Assembly: GCA_914767715.1 (NCBI GenBank)
Contig: OU612073.1
Location: 2,294,001-2,358,000 of the forward strand
Source: Membranipora membranacea
Lineage: Eukaryota > Bryozoa > Gymnolaemata > Cheilostomatida > Membraniporidae
Reading direction: 5' to 3'
Length of the DNA stretch: 64,000 nt
Below are positions 23,129 through 37,208 of the stretch, piece by piece (the first letter of the stretch is position 1; each line of letters begins with the position of its first letter). The notes under the pieces were generated by a model. It saw only the letters and a program-made list of their open reading frames with translations. It had not been told where the DNA came from and searched no databases. Position numbers and translations under genes: made by a program.

Positions 23129-26100
23129 ATTACTGAATGTTACGCTTGGCTTTATTTGTCCCGGTAATCATTTCCATGAGCTAGAACATAACTCAGTAGT
23201 TTAGCTACAAACTTTGTGGAAGTCATCCTGCGGAGGTCTTGTTTGGACGGAAAACCTTGACTGGTGATATAACTTCCACGACTTTACTACTGAGCACACA
23301 AACATATGGTATCGATTCGATTATTACTCAGCAGCTCGCTCTAAGCTGACCTAAATGAAGGTGACTCACAACTCTAACTTGGACTTACTGACAGACCTAC
23401 TTGGCTTTTAAATATCTGGTTATAATTATTTACATCTCAGCCTTATTTTATACGGCTCTAAACCTTAGCATAATGTTAGTTGAACCACCATTCATTGCAT
23501 TCAATTACATATCAGTTATAGATATCAAATGTCAAAGATACTGCTTATTTATCACAGTTAAGGGCTGCACAGAAAATTTATGCTGTTCTGAATGGGCACT
23601 AAAAACAGGTGCTGTCGACAGATGATGTAAGATGTGTGGCAGGTGCTGTTTATGACATGTCTAACAGCACTCAAGGAATTTGCAGCGGTTTTGTGGGTGC
23701 GGTAGGGTGCTGTAAGGTATGTCCCATACAGCACCTGTCACAAACCTACGGAGTGTTGGATTAGACTGAGTACCCAAAATATGTCTTAGTCTTAGTCAAT
23801 ATGGGTTGCACCAACAAAAACTTTCTATGATTTTCTTATAAAACTGGCTACTGTCCATACAGAACTGGAATTTTTCTTCAATGACGACTATGGCAGCGTA
23901 GACCAACTTTATAGATTATGCTCACACATATGTACAGATATTTGTACATAAGTGAGCACATTTGTGAATGCAATATTTGGACACATATGCACATACAGGC
24001 GGATGCATCTCTGAGGATTTTAAACCTTAAAACTACTTCAAAATTATATTGTCTCAGTCCTTAGGATTAACCCAACCATAACCATCACATCACACATTCC
24101 ATATACAGACGGACTTTCATAATGCTGTATTGTATTTCCATCTGTGATTATATAACGTCATGAATATAGCTATAATATTAAATGTCAGATTGTTAAGTTG
24201 TTGTCATCACCTACAAAAATTGAAAAAGGTTCAAGCTGCGGTAGAATCACTTGTAGTTACTTGGAGAGATTATTTTCACCATTAGAGAAGTGCACAGCTC
24301 TAATACAATCTGTTACAAAATGTTGATAGCATTGTCTAGCTGCTAGAGCTGCACCAATAAACATGTCACTCTGCAGTCTAGATGAGGTAAAGGATCTAGA
24401 CTATAAATGGACAACTTCGGTCTATACTGATAGTTTGCGAGATTGTTTGGAGATTTGTTAGGTATTGGCGTGGTTTGTTCTCTCTGCTGTTTTTACATCA
24501 GATAAATTTTTTTCACCACAGCTTGCCACTCAATGCATATCGGTTTATCCAACATTTCACTTTTTACAGGCTGTCAATCGTATCAAGAGCTAGTTGAGGT
24601 TCCTCGACTCTTGATAATAATCAGTCACTGAGAAGGAATATCCACTACTTATGGGATGCAATTCAAAAGGGTATTTTATCATCATGATTATCAACCTCAC
24701 CTATGATATCACTGATGAAGCCGCACTGCTTCTTGGCTTACTGTTTAGTCATAGGTGTTTTCTTGAAGGATAGGTCTTGGTTACTGCACCGATATTTAGT
24801 TCTTAGATTGAAAAAAATATTTGGATCCAAATATTTAGAAATATTCTGCTGCAATGGAACGCACTATTGCTTAACCTGGAACTAAGGGAGCTTGATGGAA
24901 AGCACTGCGGCCGTCGCAGTAATGCTGAGATAGTCTTTTCCTTGACAATGCTAATAATGATTACAGGATTAACTGATAAGGAAATGTAACATTTAGGAGA
25001 GCCTGACAAACCTGATGAGGGCTTCAATCTGGTTTGCACCCGGTAGGGGGGGGGGGGGGAGGGGAAATCCCATGTTGATCATTTTTCTCTAATGGAACAA
25101 GACAATATAATTTAATATGCTGCTTTTAGCAATAGAGGAGTTGTCTTCCAGTAAGGTTTGTTGAGATAACTTCGATGACTGTGTGTTCATTTCCTTTGAC
25201 CTTGATACACTCATAGCTAATATGTCTTTGAAAGCTTAATGGTCACAACTCACAATTAAAACTGGATAAAGTCAGTAGCTCATTCACTGCCAGCCAAGGA
25301 AAACTTTTCTTTTTGTAGTATTGTCGCAATACATACAAATATTACAATACAGATTTCTGTCTATCTATCAGGATATCATTATTTAGCAGCCTTGGCCTTG
25401 TTATTTAGCCAATGGCAAAAGGAAAGATAAACGGTTGTTTTATCATGGGAAAAGAAAATATAACATTATTCCACATGGATGTATTTAATCATATATTCTG
25501 ATGTATTTAGTGTAAGCCGAGAGAGATTAAATGTATGATGTGACATGAATCATTACCATATAATGATATGATATCTGTGATGTGAAAATTGATACTGTTG
25601 GGTACCGCCAAACTTTGGATAAAAAACATCTCATGTCAAGTGGATATTATCCAGAGTAAAAAACAAATAAAATAACATTAGAGCCAGAAAACTAATTGAG
25701 TAAAGTCAATAGCTAGAGAATGAGAAAAATAAAAAACTATGTGTATCAACACCTGATTACTAACTGCGGGTCACTTCTAAAAAATGAGAAATACGAGTGA
25801 ACTTAGAGGACAAAATACATAAAATTCAAACCCTCAGGTACAGATATGAATTATAATACATGGAATTGGTACTAATGGAACCATATGCAACAGTGCTTCA
25901 ATATAAAACTACACTTTACGAACCAACACTTTTCATTAAAATATACCAGGGCTATCAATCCAATAGAATTAATAGTTATCTTCTCACTGAGTAAAGGAAG
26001 ACAAATCAAAAACAAACAAAACACAAACAAGTAAAACTAAAATAGCCTGACAAAGTTCAGATGTCTCTCTATATAAACTATTATATAATGTTATATTTAT

Positions 26101-26334
26101 AGTATATCGATAAAAATCAGGGGGAGAGTTATGTACAGATATAACAGATTCTGATCATTAGAGGCCGTTAGAGGCCCACAATAGGTTCTTAGAGAGGGAG
26201 GGTCAGCTTTCACTAGTTTTATATCAGTCTACACGGATATATTCACTATCGGTGGGCTCCTCCTCACTAGCCCTTGCTCAACATAATAGTTTAGTCCTCT
26301 CAAATTGGCAGTCAGGCGATCTGAGTACTTACTA

Positions 26335-29300
26335 TCAGTTTGTAATCTTTACTACTTTCCAGTTTACAAACATCCGAGAGCTTTCATCACTGCCTTCAGT
26401 TCTCTCCTCCAGTGTACCTGAGTAAACGGACAAGGTGTATATATGATTGGGTGCAACACAAAAACAAAATAGTAAGTACAACTATTTTATAGCGCCCTCA
26501 GCTATCAGAGTTTACTATGACTACATAAGGTCGGTTTGATGTCAATATTCTGGATTAGGTCTATCACTAAAATTCTTATGACCTTGTCACTGAATATTGT
26601 GGGTAAATATGCACATTTATGTTCCACTACAAAATCTGTTCACACCATAGGCTTCTGATGTACATCCAGTAACTGTTAACTGCAGCATCTTATATATCCA
26701 TCTTATCAAATTGTTTTGTTTTGTTCTCATTCTTTTGCTCAACATACATACCAGGAAGCCAGGAGATTGTAGATACTGAAGGATTAGGAGATCTGACATC
26801 GGTAGTAAGATTATCTGGATGTTCTCCTTGTTTTCTCATATCTATCCCTGGTTCCAGGTAGAGTACTTTAGTACCCATATTATTAGTCATCCTCGGTGTC
26901 TGAGTTCCACGAGCCTTATTATCTCTTGCAGTGTAAGTCCTCACTGCTTCCTGCACCTAAAAAACCAATCGATAACACGCCATTCAATAGTAAGTAGAGA
27001 GAACATAAACTGAAAACGTCCATAGGAAACGAGATAATCTATTGTAATGATTATCATAATGGAACCGAGTCACTAACTGGACCAAATAATGGAATCGAAT
27101 ATCATTTCCGGAGGCTTTTCTTCCTGTTTTTCATCAATGTTTGCATTGGATAAATCAGCAGCCTGTCACCACTTACCATATTTCCCAGAGACTGGAGGTG
27201 ATGCTGATGAGCATACTTGTAGAAGGTGATAACTAGAGCTCTTAGGAATGGAGATCCTATGTCATCTCTACCAGCGACAAAACCTGTAAAAGGTGAGTTG
27301 AATCATCAAATGATTTATTCGATAAGTTGTGAAAATTATGGTTTCATACCTCATATATTTGTCAGGTGTAACAAACCTGAATTTGATTTTGACCAGTAAG
27401 ATTATTTGCTGGCACTATGTAGGTTAAATGGTTGGGATTAACATTTTGTATAGTTTAGAAAAAACCAGAATCAGTCTGCTGAATAGCACAAATATAAGTC
27501 TTGGCTGTCGAAGATTTTGAGGTGACTGAATAATTCATTCTGTTTTCTATATAATATTATATTTCCTAGAAACAGAGAAGTCGTGGATGGTACCTACTGT
27601 CAAAGCTAGACTGCATGATGAAGAGATCAGCTAGTGAGCTGTCCTCAGGCTGATCATCCACATAGGAAGCTCCAGATGGTTGGTTATCAGTTACAGAGTT
27701 CTCTGGTGATACCCTCACTACTGCTGGTACCTGATAAGTAGTTGTGCTGAGATCTAGCATTGTGTCTCTCTTATCTATAATCAGTCAAAACATTGTACTT
27801 AGTTATAAGCCGCTGGAGATGATAAAATCCCTATTTAACTAAGTTAGGAAGCCTTATGTGAGACGAGACAACTTCAACTTGTGGGAACTTGGACAACTAC
27901 AAAATTTGTACTACTTACCTCCGGCGCAGGCTTGTATTATAATAAGTTTAGGTTTTCCCTTCATAGCCGGGAAGTTTCTAGCAGATAATAACTGATATAT
28001 ATCAGTCAGCCTGATGTGTTCACCATCAGACCCTTGGACACTCCCTTCAGCACCATGACCAGTTATAACCAACACAAACATTCCTAGATCTTCATGGACT
28101 GATCGGCCTGTCTGGTCTACCAGCTGAGTTTCCCTGTGAATGGTCTTCACGATATTCTTCAAAATCATAGGAATGGAATTGAATATGAAGGGGGGTCATA
28201 ATGGGACAAGACACAGTCAGTTTTTGTAACATCAACACCTCAATAATAATTGGATATCCACCACATGCTCACACTGATTTACAGCCGGGAGAATAACTAT
28301 TGGACATTTTACAAATATGGTTACTAGTCTAGAGACTGTGAAACAAGGGCTCTTTCAAGAATCGCCGAATTAATAGAGGAATCTTAACAGGGATGTGTTA
28401 CCTGTGAAGTGTAGCTTTTATACTCTCCATTCACAACAAACCCAAAATTCTCCAGCATATTCCTCATGTTATCATGGTCTATGTCAGCACCCTTCCTCCA
28501 GTCTATTACTTGGCCGTGATTATCTTTGACCTCATGTTTATTAGATAATATGAGAGCTCGGCCTCTAGTCTCAGTCATCGCGTACAGTGTCTAAAATAAA
28601 ATCAAATGTGGTTAATAAACATGAGCACAGCACTGTGGGGGTTACTGAAACCCATGGTTTGTTTGAACTACAACATCAAGATAGACATCGGGCACAGAGA
28701 GCGATTCAATAACACACAGCAATCGTAATAACAACGCATAAATAAGCTCAAAATAATTAGTAGATATAGGTGCCCTTGGTCTGTTTGAATCACAACAGCA
28801 TTTGGCACAGAGCTAGAGCGGTTCAATGCAGTAATTGTGATAACAATGCCTCAATTCAAAATAGTAAGTAGAGATAGATTTCCTAGGTTTATTTCTAACC
28901 TCAATAAAACTCACCATGTTTTTTGGAATAGTTGACTGTGACACACAAACTTCCAGTTGCAGATTGATGCCTGCAAGTTCTGATGTCATCAGCTCAATAA
29001 TATTACGTACGGCTACATTCGGTACTTGGAGGCTAGTCATGTAATTTCTAACTTTGCGTTTATCTGCATCCGTCAGTGAGAAACCTACAGTGAGAAATTA
29101 CAAGTTATTTTGATTGACGTATGAGTTACTTTTGATATCTTGGATAGATTTGTGGCTTTCCTTCGATCATAATTCGGCATGTATTTTCCGTACCCCTCCT
29201 CTTGCCCCCGGTTTTTGTCCACCCATCAGAGTATCACACAATGTCAGCTTACTTTTTCAACTTCCCATTTCCCATATCCATAATCAAAAGTAGAGAGGAG

Positions 29301-32300
29301 GCAGATGTCATATCAGAAACTGTCAAAACATGATTTTTTTCTGGCGCAATTAAACTTACATGGGAATCTTAGAGGCCTCGGTACTTGGAGTTGTCCACCA
29401 TTAGTTTGATCGTTACAGCAGGGCACAGGGTCAGCATTAGAGAGGAATGTGGTCAGCTGATGAGAGAGAGGTACATCTTTGTTAGTGTGTCTCAGAGGAG
29501 AATACCAATCTGGATCTACTTCAGTCTCAGGCCCACACTCTTGTAGATACAGACAGTGAGCACAGTAGAACTCACAGATAGGTCGAGCTGCGACCCAGAT
29601 AGACATCAGGTGGTTGATAAGTGAGTCTGTGATGCCGATCAGCTGCTTCCATGAGAAATCTAACTCCTCCACAGGTGTATCCACCTGAACAGTGACTCTG
29701 CGATCAGCACTGCTGTGTCTTACACTGCTAACAGTGTTACCATGATGTACCATAGCTCCACTCCGAGCTGTTCTGATACGATTTCCGGAGTCAGTGAAGG
29801 GGGACAGATATACACATGTTAGCAGGTAGTATGCGTATGAGGGAGGGGATAGACCAAGAAACTTGATATCTACTCGAAGTTGTAGAAGTTTGTTGTCCGT
29901 AGGAATAAGGTCCAGTGAGTCAGTGGAGAAGTAAGGGATGATGAATGTATTTCTTGGTGTTTTGTGAATTGGACCACATAAGAGATGGAATGCCTTGAGT
30001 AATGGCAACGCCACCTCATATGGAAAGTTATGTTGTGAATACAAACTCGATAGAACAGCCTCATCAACAACACCACTTTGCAACAGCTGACCAACAAGTT
30101 TCTCATACTTCACTTTAGGAATCATCTCATTTCCTACAGCTATGAAGTTTGGTTGGGCTGCCAGTCTAGACTCCCATCGATCTCTCAATCTGTGATGAAA
30201 CAAAAGGGCGATGGCATCAGTGACGGCAGTAAGTCTGTGGAAAACATATCCCCTCAGACTATCCTCATGTTCGAACCACAGAACTCTACCAACATTGTGC
30301 ATGTAGCGGAGCACCGTCAGATTTGCGTCACCTGGGAATTTCTTTGTGACTTCAGTGAGAAGAATGAAGGGCACATCACTGTTCTGATCAAAGAAGAGAA
30401 GCAGTAACTCCCAAAGTTTTGGGATTATTGTGAAGAACGGTTCAGCTCTGATCTGAAGGGTCTGCAATATCTGAAGAATAATCTCCTTACTGTTATCACT
30501 GCTATCTAACTCAAATATATTCTGTGGAGGAAAGATTTCTGATGATGACGAGAAAAGGGCAACACTACAGAACTCAGAGGGACCTTTAGTAAATCCCTTC
30601 TCCTCCTCTATCATATCCCTGATTAGAGAAGTCAGAGTACCTAGCAGCTCAATCTTTCTGGTGTCAAAAACAGAAACATCAGAGAATTTGTCTTTATGGG
30701 TGAGGACAAGAAGAGGAGGGCCTAGACGAGGACATGACACATATAAATGTGACATGTACTCCATGACTAGTATCCTCACCGCTTCTTTTGGGCCACCTGA
30801 TGACAACAACTCCTCAAACTGCTCCATATTGACAACAATGACTGGAATATAATTACTTCGTATTACCATATGATAGGAAATATGGTAAATACGGTCACCT
30901 CCAAAATCAAAAACTTTCAACTGTGACTCTCCAACTGTGATCTCAGCCATTCTGAAAACCTCAGTAGTGTCATCATCAATCCCTTCTCTGTTACGATATG
31001 TGAGACTTCTTTCCTTTGTTTTCAAACTATTAATGAGACTAGTTTTACCTGCCATTCTGTTACCGATCACTGCTGCAGAAACTATAGGGAGCTTTACACC
31101 ACCGTGCTGTTTGAGATCTGTGTAGTATTTTCTTATAGCCTGCAGGCCCTGCTTACAGACTGCATAGGGAGGAGATGTCAGAGCTACACAGTCAACACAG
31201 TCCAGCTCCTCTAGAGCAGGTAGAAGAAGAAGACGAGAGTCTAATGATTCAAGGTCTTTGCTCCTTGATAGTTTCAGTGTTTCGAGCTTCTTCAGTTGTA
31301 TAATAACTGGTGGGAGAGATGTGAAGCTATTATCTCCTATAAATAATCTCTCCAGGTTCGAGAGATTTGACAACCTGAAATAATAATTGTATGAGCTATA
31401 AGAATTTAGATAAAATACAGACGTCTATTCTCAATATCAGTCTACAGCTCTTTTGGCACCATTGCCTGAAATAATTGTAAAGCATCAAAGGGCAGATGAT
31501 AGTGTTGCTCAAGTATCACAAATATAGACATGACATAAATTTAATTCAACACTGTGTTAATTGCATCATGCATCATTGGGTGATTATATCTGGTAGGTCT
31601 TAACTTGTCTCCCTCCGCTCAATATCTCACCCCATCCCAACAACTCCTCACCAATGAGTGAATTTATGATTAATTTGTATTTATAATGGCTAAGTGCGGC
31701 TTCAGTACGTTTGTGTACAAATCCCAAAATAATCATTCGTGGCCGACATCAATGATTTTTTTTTAAAAGTTGGTGTAATCGCACATAGGCAACTTAAAGT
31801 TGACTGCCCTGTTCATATTTTATTATTTTATTATGTGTGATAGTTTGGCAACTTTTTGAATAGGCAAAAATCTTAGGTCAGATTCGCAGCCTCTTTGTGT
31901 TTTTGGGAAATTCTCACAATTCCTCGAAAGAGGTTTGTCTGAAGAGAATCATTTGTCTTTGAAAGGGTGAAAGAAAGCCTCATGGCCAACATAGTCTCGC
32001 TTCTCAAGTCTTATATGGGCTCATTTAATGAGACAGCAAGATGGCGCTGATGGCTACTACCTCCACTACAATCGACATCCTCAACATGGAAGCTCTACAC
32101 CTAATTTTATCATCCTACCAAAAGCTTCATAGGCGTACCAGGGCAAAAGGTTCTTTTACAGATGCGATTTCCGCCATGTTGAAAATGATCAGATGTTAAT
32201 CAGCTGTTCTCAGCTCATCTCTACATTTTAGGTATGCAGTTGACTCTGCAGGCATTTTCTATCTACTTTGCTTGTTGACAGTTGAGGGACTTCAAATGAA

Positions 32301-35300
32301 ATTGAACCGAAACTTTTTTATTATGGGAACTCAACTCTTTAGGAAAAAAATCTGAATTAAATCTCATGTAAGAGCAAGATGGCTCTGAATGTCGCCAACC
32401 AATGCTTTGAAAATATACAGCGAAGAGGCAAAAAATTGGTTTCAGAAAAAAGACTTCCACATTTTCCAAAAAGCCGGATTTGATGACGACAATTAAAAAA
32501 CTATGGTAAACACGTCAAACATCACTACTGTATCATATGTATATTTTGGGTCTACAATATTTGAAAATGTTACTTGTAGTATAGACAAATCGGAAAATAA
32601 TTTTTCACTTAATATTTGCTCCTGAAACGTACAAAATATATTTAAAGACATCGTGAATTCGTCTTCATCGTGTGAAATCCTAAAATTTTGGAAAACAGAA
32701 ATTTGCTTTACGTGTGTACTGTGTACTGAAGTGGAAAATTCTCTCGAAAAAGCGACTTTTTAAGAGGGAAAATAATTATTAGTTGTCTTCTTCTTGTACA
32801 GGAATCCTATTGGCTGAGGGATGGGAGCTTTCACCATTCCAGTCAGTTGCATGTTAATGCACTGATCTTCCTGAATTTGGGTAACTTGAAATTTGAGGAT
32901 GGCGTTTAAAAGACTAATGGAAACATACATACTTATATCAGTCATATACAGAATACACACATATACCTGGTACTTTATCAGTATATCGAATATCTATATA
33001 ATTAATAAATATGATGATGGTGTTTAAAAAACCTGTTGGAAATATATATATATATATATTATATAGATAAAATGATATATATATATATATATATTTCTAT
33101 CAGTCATAATATACTGATATCAGTCATAATATACAGAAGACACACACATACCTGGTACTTATCTCAGTGAGCCCACAGTTAAACAGATTCAGCTCAGTAA
33201 GCTCAGTCAGCTCACACAGACCATCAGGTACAGAGCTGAGTTCTGGGTTATAACTGAGGTCCAGGGTCTGTAACTTAGTCAGCTGTGATATCCTGTATTA
33301 TAAATAATATGAGTCAGATATAATTAATTGTGCTGGAGGATTTATATTATACAGCAAGATATTTCTCAAACAATGTATTAAATTTTCTTCATTTCACGTG
33401 AATATGATCAATGTATATCATAATATCTCATATTAAATCTGAATCTATATAATTAATAAATATAGAATTATTCTCTGGCTACATGAGTGCAAAGATGAAT
33501 TTACGCTACTGATATCAGTCACATACAGAATACACACACATACCTGGTACTTATCTCAGTGAGCCCACAGCTTAACAGATTCAGCTCAGTCAGCTCAGTC
33601 AGCTCACACAGACCATCAGGTACAGATCTGAGTGCTGGGTTATTACTGAGGTCCAGGGTATGTAACTTAGTCAGCTGTGATATCCTGTATTATATAAAAT
33701 ATGAGTCAGAAATATTAACTTGTGCTGGAGGATTTATGTTATCATACGTTTTTAAATGATAAATCCAATTTTCCTCATTCCACATAAACATCATCAAACT
33801 ATATCATAAATCTCATATTAAATCCGAATATCTATATAATTAATAAATAGAGAATTATTCTCTGGCTACATGAGTGCAAAGATGAGATTGTACAGCACAT
33901 GTTGTTTAAAATTTTATATATTAGTACATATAGAACATGGCCAAGTTCAATACACAAGCTTAAATACTTTAATTACTAAATTCCTTGATGGTATGCAGTA
34001 AAGTTTTTTGTTAAGTTCCAATATTAAATCTAATCATATATTTTCAATTTGCCTATGTATGTTATTTGTGGTGTATACTGGCCACCAATAATAAAAATGG
34101 GCGATGCAAGAGTAGCCGGCGTCACATAGAAGGCTGCGGATAGATTGTTTCATGTAAGGTTTTCTCATTTTTAATTCCCATCAAAAGAATGGAACAAATC
34201 GACATCAAATAAGACTTAATTCAAGCTTGCTGTTGGATAAGAATATTTTGCTAATGCTTTAGTAAGTGTGAGTAAGCGGGCTGTGAGACAAGGATAGAGA
34301 TAATAGGAGCCTCGCCCGGGTCATATCACTGATAAATAACTCAGAAATATAGCATAATAGTATCATGTGTACTCTACTTACATCTGCCATTCAAATGTGC
34401 CCTGCCTGAGAGAGTCTTCATCAATAAGCTCCAGTTGGAGCTGTAGGAGATGAGGAGCTATATCAGGTAACCAGGAGGGGATACTCATCAGACCAGAGAT
34501 ACAGAGTTGAGTGATAGAGTTATCTCCCTTCTCTAACTCTATCTCCTCCCATGTCATGTCTCTGTAGTATGTGTACCATGAGTGAGGTATCATCTCTATC
34601 TCCTCCTCTCCTGAGTGTCTGTACCAGACTCTGTACTTATCTATAATGTGATTATATTATAGATAAATATAATAAGGCATTAAAGATCATAAATATTATA
34701 ATTATACTGATCTTTGAGTACTCATACTACTTATATGGGAATGTTAGACAACAGTTAGATAAATTGTTGTCAACAATACTATAGAATTTAGAATGAAATA
34801 CAGGTACAGGTTGGTCGGTGTGGCTTTAGTTGTCTGATCTTAGGTGCAGAATATGTTACATTTGAGGAGCAGTCGAGTTGATAAAACACACCAAACTGCC
34901 TGTGAGAATAGGAATGCAACAACATTATGAGTTGTCTGACCTTACATGCCAATGTCTATTGCTTATAAAAACCGTCAGCAGGGAGAATTATCCTCGCTTA
35001 TAGCTATTGCAACAATTTCTGTTTCCTAACATTAGGAAAAGGTCCCCTCATTTAAGAGATGGAAATATTGTCATGAAAGCGGAACAGTTCTGAGCTATTT
35101 GCAGTTACTGAAGAGGTTCACTGCTATAACAGTAAACAGGATTAATGATGCCCTTTGCTTACAACAATGAGTAAGATAATTCCCTCTGTAAACAGGAAAT
35201 ACAGTCATACCATCATTATCAGAGTTGTCCCCTCTCTCACCAGCAGAGTTATCCCCTCTCTCATAATCAGAGTTATCCCGACTCTCACCAAAATTTGATT

Positions 35301-36200
35301 CGGAGTTATCTACAATCTCAGGTAGTATGATGACCTCTTCCTGGTATATCTCTTTAGTGATGTCATTTCCACTACAAGTTACACAGTCTCCCTGATCTGA
35401 AAGAAATACATCTGTGTAAGCTGCTGAATTTATGCATCACAAATCATGAGTGTAATATTACAGTTTTTTTTAGTTTGATAAGGTTAATCAACTCCGCCTC
35501 CCCCGTGGGTTTCATCATAGACAATGATAGTGAAGAAATTTGATGTTTGATATGAGTTTCAGCAAGTTTTGTGCTGAAAAATATGTCCTGTAAATAGTGA
35601 TCAACCACGCATCTCTGTATAAAGGCAAACTGCTAATGGAAATACCCATCCGGGGCCAACTGGCCATCCTTTTCACCTTGTATCGATTTCAGCATGTCAC
35701 CATAACAAAGCCATCTGGTTGCATATATTGTAGCAGGATGGCCTAGCAACAATTTGTATTACAAACCCATCCGCATGGCTGTTTGGCAACTGCTGGTTGC
35801 CCAATACCAACTAGAAAGGGCATTCATCAGCCTACTGATGCCGTATACCCATCCGTATCTGTTTGTATCCCAGTAAACTATTCTGGATGGTTTCCCCCTA
35901 TAAAAACCCATCTGGCAACTGCTGGTTGCCAAGTTGTCATCATGCAGCTGACAAATTGACCGGTTGGTACTTTGGAAACCACTTGAGTTCCAATATAGCT
36001 AAAGAAACTTTCACTCAGCAATTTCCAAGGCTAATTGGTGCAAAATAACCTACTGAAATGGCATAACATAAATTAATTTGTCAAACAATTTCATTCTTAC
36101 CGTCAGACACTGACTGTCCATCACCTTTAGCTGAGGGAGGAGGATCATTCCCCTTTGAGGAAGGCTCAGCTTTTCTGAACCATGAAAGATAACTTCCCAT
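26335..36200 (-). CDS. LRR-Roc-COR-caspase fusion protein, copy 2
   Basis: Predicted exons are 36200-36101, 35396-35211, 34640-34382, 33684-33544, 33292-33152, 31374-29360, 29084-28915, 28590-28402, 28156-27919, 27774-27598, 27283-27177, 26956-26752 and 26417-26335. The total is 4011 nt (1336 aa plus stop) with all phases consistent. Rough residues: acidic N-terminus 1-95, unknown N-terminal exon 96-181, LRRs 182-350, Roc P-loop near 380-388, DFGG near 432, THKD near 501, COR to about 947, linker to 1004, caspase p20 1005-1146 with His near 1101 and Cys near 1144, p10 after that. The ATG (CAGGTATGG) has a good context, but an upstream exon is possible. It is the most intact gene of the cluster. 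The same sensor-protease role as copy 1 is inferred. Last exon tentative. Confidence 0.83.
26752..28590 (-). CDS. Caspase p20 and p10 exons, copy 2
   Basis: Exons 28590-28402, 28156-27919, 27774-27598, 27283-27177 and 26956-26752 match copy 1 in length and phase. They keep both S1 arginines (WRKGADID and AGRDD), the GHG histidine and the QACAG cysteine. Only scattered substitutions separate it from copy 1. The final exon has a normal TAG acceptor where copy 1 has AAG. Confidence 0.87.
28915..29084 (-). CDS. Linker exon between COR and caspase, copy 2
   Basis: A 170-nt exon, the same as 6957-7126 in copy 1 with few substitutions. The fold is unknown. Confidence 0.7.
29360..31374 (-). CDS. Terminal LRRs, Roc GTPase and COR exon, copy 2
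   Basis: A 2015-nt exon of exactly the same length as in copy 1. Roc motifs GNRMAGKTS, DFGG and THKD are intact. Compared with copy 1, about 13 replacements fall in the first 75 residues (LRRs), about 20 in the next 440, and none in the last 160 or so of COR. Confidence 0.9.
33152..33684 (-). CDS. Two LRR-module exons, copy 2
   Basis: Exons 33684-33544 and 33292-33152, each 141 nt and phase 2-2, carry the same framework as copy 1 with different residues at the variable positions (for example ELNLLSCGL here against VLNLCNCGL in copy 1). Confidence 0.9.
34382..34640 (-). CDS. N-terminal exon of unknown fold, copy 2
   Basis: 259 nt, the same length and phases as 12480-12738. The start KYRVWYRHSGEEEIE is identical, but the rest differs at many residues (IPHSWYTYYRDMTWEE here, IPLLRRTDYRVMTVEE in copy 1). 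Confidence 0.75.
35211..35396 (-). CDS. Acidic repeat exon, only in copy 2
   Basis: A 186-nt exon (phase 1 to 1) lies between TTTCTTTCAG and GTATGAC. It encodes QGDCVTCSGNDITKEIYQEE followed by an acidic stretch with three ERGDNS-like repeats. The phase fits both neighbours. Copy 1 has a deletion here (junction at about 13248), so its protein lacks this segment. Confidence 0.65.
36101..36200 (-). CDS. First predicted coding exon, copy 2
   Basis: It encodes MGSYLSWFRKAEPSSKGNDP... and ends in phase 1 at GTAAGAA. The ATG is absent in copy 1 (TTG). The exon's acceptor is at 36210, so the 5' UTR or more coding sequence lies upstream. Confidence 0.55.
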
Positions 36201-36957
36201 ACCTGTTTCCTATAATAGAATAAGTGAAAACTTCTGCATCCAAATGTCGTCAGACAGCATACGTATACAATAGGGACCCTGATATGTTTTAATTAATCTG
36301 ACAGAAAAGTCGTTGAATTCTATAACTCCACTGACCGTAAAAAGTAAAATGTTTTTGTCATCTTGTTTTGCTTCCTGACCAATTTCGGTACATGGTTGAG
36401 TGTTCCTAATTCAGTTTAAGAGTAACTGGGAGATGGAACAAAATATATATAACATTGTTTAAAGCCCTATATGACAGGATGCAAACCATACGTTCTACTA
36501 TCTAAGGGTACTAAATTGAGGTACATGTTATATTATCCACCATCTGAGTTTTAAGACTGCAACCTCAGTGTTCGGAGAAAAGGAAACATGAGGTCAGTCT
36601 CACTCATAGATGTAACGACCGAGAGTTTTGTTGCCAAGAATAGATTTTAAGAGGCGGGACTTTAGGTGGCAGTGCCAAAATAGTTTCATTGGGTATAAGT
36701 AACAGAGTGATGACATTTTGGAATTAACTAAGAAAATACGAAGTCAAGCCAGCTGTTAAATTATGTCATCAGCGTTTATAGTTGTGTTTGTCACTTGAAT
36801 CTCTATAACCTCCTGCTTTACCCATCTCCTGATTCACTTAACTCAAATATGATGATAATATAATAGGAGAGTGATCAGCGAACCGAATGCCTTCACAGTA
36901 AAATTTATCTTGATCATCTGTTTACCCCCCTCGATAAATATACTGAAATTAAAAAAT

Positions 36958-37208
36958 TGAAAAAAAGATGTCCAACTGGTATTCGAACCCAGCTTGGCAT
37001 AAATCTCCATCTGATTGCATGGCAGACACTAAGACCACTACACCACGCTAGCTTTTTTGCTTAGCTAAGGTGTATTCCTGTATAATTGTACATTGTTTAT
37101 GAAGCTATGGTGAGTGAGTTTAATTTAAGATACACTAAATTTTGCAACCTAGGCAACAATGCGAAAAGCGAATCCTTAATGCCGCGAAAACTAAACTCCT
37201 ATAGGGTA
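36958..37208 (-). mobile_element. TIR element with tRNA-like sequence, truncated copy
   Basis: Read on the minus strand, it starts at 37207 with the inverted-repeat end (CCCTATAGGAGTTTAG), then a head with GTTTTCGCGGCATT and TGTACAATTATACAGG, then a tRNA-like sequence at 37051-36970. It stops soon after in T/A-rich sequence, without a second TIR. It is related to the fuller copy at 62735-63084. Confidence 0.75.
36970..37051 (-). tRNA. tRNA-like sequence inside mobile element
   Basis: Box A (TGGTGTAGTGG) and box B (GGGTTCGAATACC) are present, with a long spacer like a class II variable arm. The acceptor ends do not pair well and the anticodon loop is irregular, so this is probably a tRNA-derived relic and not a working tRNA gene. 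Confidence 0.5.

Noticed and set aside
36958-37051. Working tRNA gene
   Set aside because: Acceptor stem and anticodon loop are irregular, and it sits inside a mobile element; kept as tRNA-like only.
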